The position numbers and the translations under genes are program-made. This document shows, in pieces, positions 62,053 to 64,000 of a stretch of 64,000 bases of DNA (positions are counted from its first letter, which is position 1; every line of letters starts with the position of its first letter). The notes under the pieces were generated by a model. That model saw only the letters and a program-made list of their open reading frames with translations, searched no databases and was not told the DNA's origin. Source of the stretch: Naumovozyma dairenensis CBS 421 (lineage: Eukaryota; Ascomycota; Saccharomycetes; Saccharomycetales; Saccharomycetaceae); assembly GCF_000227115.2 (NCBI RefSeq), contig NC_016481.1, positions 823,259 through 887,258 of the forward strand. The letters are read 5' to 3'.

Positions 62053-64000
62053 TTCGATTGTTACAATAAATGTTTACTGTCATGGGCAAAAAGGAACAAA
62101 TTAAAAAGGAGGAGATTATTGCTAGAAAATTAAGCTTTAGAACTAATCGGGACTCGTGCATTAACAACTCATGAGTGAATTGTGTCATCGATACCTAATG
62201 CAATAATCTTAACGTCCTTATGTATAATTTTGTTGGTGATTAAGGCAATTACTATTCCTAAAATGAAAATTATAGTGCTGGTTAAAGTTGTGTCGTCTAC
62301 CTTTGAAAATGTAGCGTAGTATTTGAGTTGTTCTATTTTTAGCATAGACCGAGAGACTTTGAATTTTCGGCGGTCATTTTTTACGTCGTCAGAGAAAAGT
62401 TAGTAGAACTAGATGGAAAGTCCCTTAATAATAACCACCAGGACTCAGTAATTCAAATACGTATCCATAATTGGTACTGAAGTAGTATACGGAACCCCAA
62501 TAGAGCTCTCAATTGTAAAAAAAAGCTAAATGAGACTAACCTAAAAATATCTTATCTCCCAAAAGTTTCTTCTTTTGCCAAAAGGTACGATGATAATTTA
62601 GAGTCTATTTATATCTTTAAGACACATGTATGGATTCATTATTTTTTTGAAAAATAAACCAAATATTGGTGATGTTTCAAAAATTTAAATAGGTAGATTT
62701 TTTGAGTAATAACATTTTTGCAGTTGCCATAGTTCACCTTGATTTATTACTTCAAGTGAATAATTTCAAATATGAAAATAGTCTATAAATGTGTGCGAAA
62801 AAAATTGAAGACGTCGAGTAAATTGCACAACAAACTTAGAGTTAGAAAATTTCCTTGATGTACTCGAAAGTAAAATCTCTGCTTGAAGTCATATACCAAG
62901 ATCAATTCGTTTTACAGCAATCTCTAACGTTATAATCAGCGACACACTTCTTCGCTGATTATTTCTATGATTTCACCCTTAGCTGGTCCTCTACCTGTAT
63001 TCATACTTAGTTTTTCACACATATAGGGAAAGATTGCAATTAACCCTCAATTTTAACTAATTGACAGGAAAATATAATAAAAGATAGGAGCTCATAAGAA
63101 AATATGGATAAATTCAGAAGACCAGAGTAAAAAATGGAGATAACGAGAAAGTATAACTTCTTTAGAGTACTGTAGGAAAACCAACCATCTCTATATTTCT
63201 AGAAGAGCTGATAGATAGCCTGAAAGATTGGGTATTTTGACAAATTTATTGAGGATAAACTCGAGATAGTACGAGTTTTTTTTAACAATCAGAAATGAGA
63301 ATTTGCTAGATTGATAAATGTAACACAAATTCGCAACTAATGAGTTAATGTAGCTTAAAGGCACAGTGAAATTAAAACACAAAGTGCGAACTTCGTGACT
63401 AATACCTTTTAAGTTTAAATTTGAGGCCACATGCCTTTGATTTTCGGTAATGATGAATTTATGGTTCCAAATGACTGTGAAAAAGTAGATGATCCTGATC
63501 TTCTAAAAAAATGATTATAAATGAGGTCAAAAATAGATAGATGCGAAGAATGGGTTGTGCATTTGGGCAAGAACAGGATAAAATGTAAGCCTCGTATATG
63601 TAGCTTTGATATATCGCCACAGTTTATTAAAAGAGCAAACTAGGTCTAAATAAGATGCATCAACGTTGCGTATGTGTTTTAGAAACATAATTCTGATCAA
63701 AAGATAAATGTTTCATTGTTCAATTCAATTTTATGAAGGCTGTTTCTTGTAAGTGCACGACAGGATAGAATAATGGGGTATCATGGCAGAATGTTAACTA
63801 GGAATATCCAGATAAAATAAACAAGCAAAATTCCAACCTTTAGCCACTGTTTTTATTAGTTATAGTAACAGATGGAGCTGAAGATATCTAGTTGGTGCCA
63901 GTTCAAATTAGGAAGGTAATCGAGCATAAAGGTCGTCAACAACTATTACAAGTATTCTTTTCTGGAAGTATCCCCAAACTGCTTCAGCTATACATCCAAT
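62053..64000. other. 1.95-kb gene-free right end with hairpin
   Basis: Upstream region of the KDX1-type gene, running to the window end. It contains a TCGGCGG motif (62367-62373, Ume6 URS1 core) and three partial Rlm1-like boxes (62605-62614, 62683-62692, 62783-62792). It also holds a perfect 11-base inverted repeat (62932-62962). No conserved reading frame or tRNA was found. A 79-codon minus-strand frame at 63191-63430 has no recognisable similarity. Confidence 0.6.
62932..62962. repeat. Perfect 11-bp inverted repeat, 9-base loop
   Basis: ATAATCAGCGA (62932-62942), loop CACACTTCT, then TCGCTGATTAT (62952-62962). The arms are exact complements. It lies 880 bases upstream of the kinase start and is not followed by a T run, so it is not a simple Pol III terminator. 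Confidence 0.85.

Noticed and set aside
63340..63380. GTTAATGTAGCTTAAA resembles the start of animal mitochondrial tRNA-Phe.
   Set aside because: No cloverleaf follows; the similarity is short and likely chance.
63445..63500. ATGATGA followed ~45 bases later by CTGA, resembling a box C/D snoRNA.
   Set aside because: No terminal stem, the spacing is short, and the boxes are common by chance in AT-rich DNA.
62053..64000. Searched for a solo LTR or other transposon remnant in the gene-free right end.
   Set aside because: No TGTTG...CAACA termini with flanking target duplications and no reverse transcriptase or integrase fragments were seen.

Overview
The window is nuclear DNA of a budding yeast in the family Saccharomycetaceae. 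It is AT-rich and almost every gene has a clear Saccharomyces cerevisiae counterpart. Introns are few and carry yeast signals (GTATGT or GTACGT, TACTAAC). Promoters carry yeast factor sites: Reb1, Rap1, PAC/RRPE, Rpn4 and Put3. The gene order is that of a post-whole-genome-duplication species, with neighbours of two S. cerevisiae chromosomes interleaved and the intervening genes lost. A Naumovozyma or Kazachstania relative would fit, but I cannot fix the species from sequence alone. There are no prokaryotic features, CRISPR arrays or recognisable transposons. Two 20-base N runs show that this is a gapped draft assembly.

Layout. Block A (1-22.5 kb): ABZ2 (partial), MES1, HAS1, TDA1, GOT1, HER2, JNM1, the YMR295C homolog, LCB1, PRC1, LIP1, TAF1. 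This is the YMR289-YMR298 order with MES1 and TAF1 (YGR264C and YGR274C) interleaved. Block B (22.9-33.7 kb): CTK2, BET4, VPS53, tRNA-Met, CCT8, NOP9, all from the left arm of S. cerevisiae chromosome X. Block C (33.9-62.1 kb): MRP8, LTV1, RPC25, RPT1, AVT3, PUT1, SDH1, DBR1, MCR1 plus a tandem MCR1 copy, NNR2, GPM1, tRNA-Asp, SRP102, RSM22, RPS27 and a KDX1-type MAP kinase. This is the YKL142-YKL161 order with PUT1 inserted. The last 1.9 kb has no recognisable gene.

The genes are mostly housekeeping. They cover ribosome biogenesis (HAS1, NOP9, LTV1, RPC25, sharing PAC/RRPE promoter elements), translation (MES1, RPS27, RSM22, HER2, two tRNAs), secretion and vacuole (GOT1, VPS53, BET4, SRP102, PRC1, AVT3), sphingolipids (LCB1, LIP1), mitochondrial redox (PUT1, SDH1, MCR1), glycolysis (GPM1), transcription (TAF1, CTK2), proteasome (RPT1) and kinases (TDA1, KDX1). 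Three genes are split by introns and were rebuilt here: GOT1, BET4 and RPS27.

Most interesting points: a KDX1-position MAP kinase that keeps the catalytic residues lost in S. cerevisiae Kdx1; a tandem MCR1 pair; single-base disruptions in RPT1, the second MCR1 and tRNA-Asp; two Put3 operators between AVT3 and PUT1; a second possible first exon for GOT1; a duplicated acidic motif in Dbr1; a repeated palindromic element in the GPM1 promoter; and a perfect hairpin in the gene-free right end. I found no convincing wholly new system.
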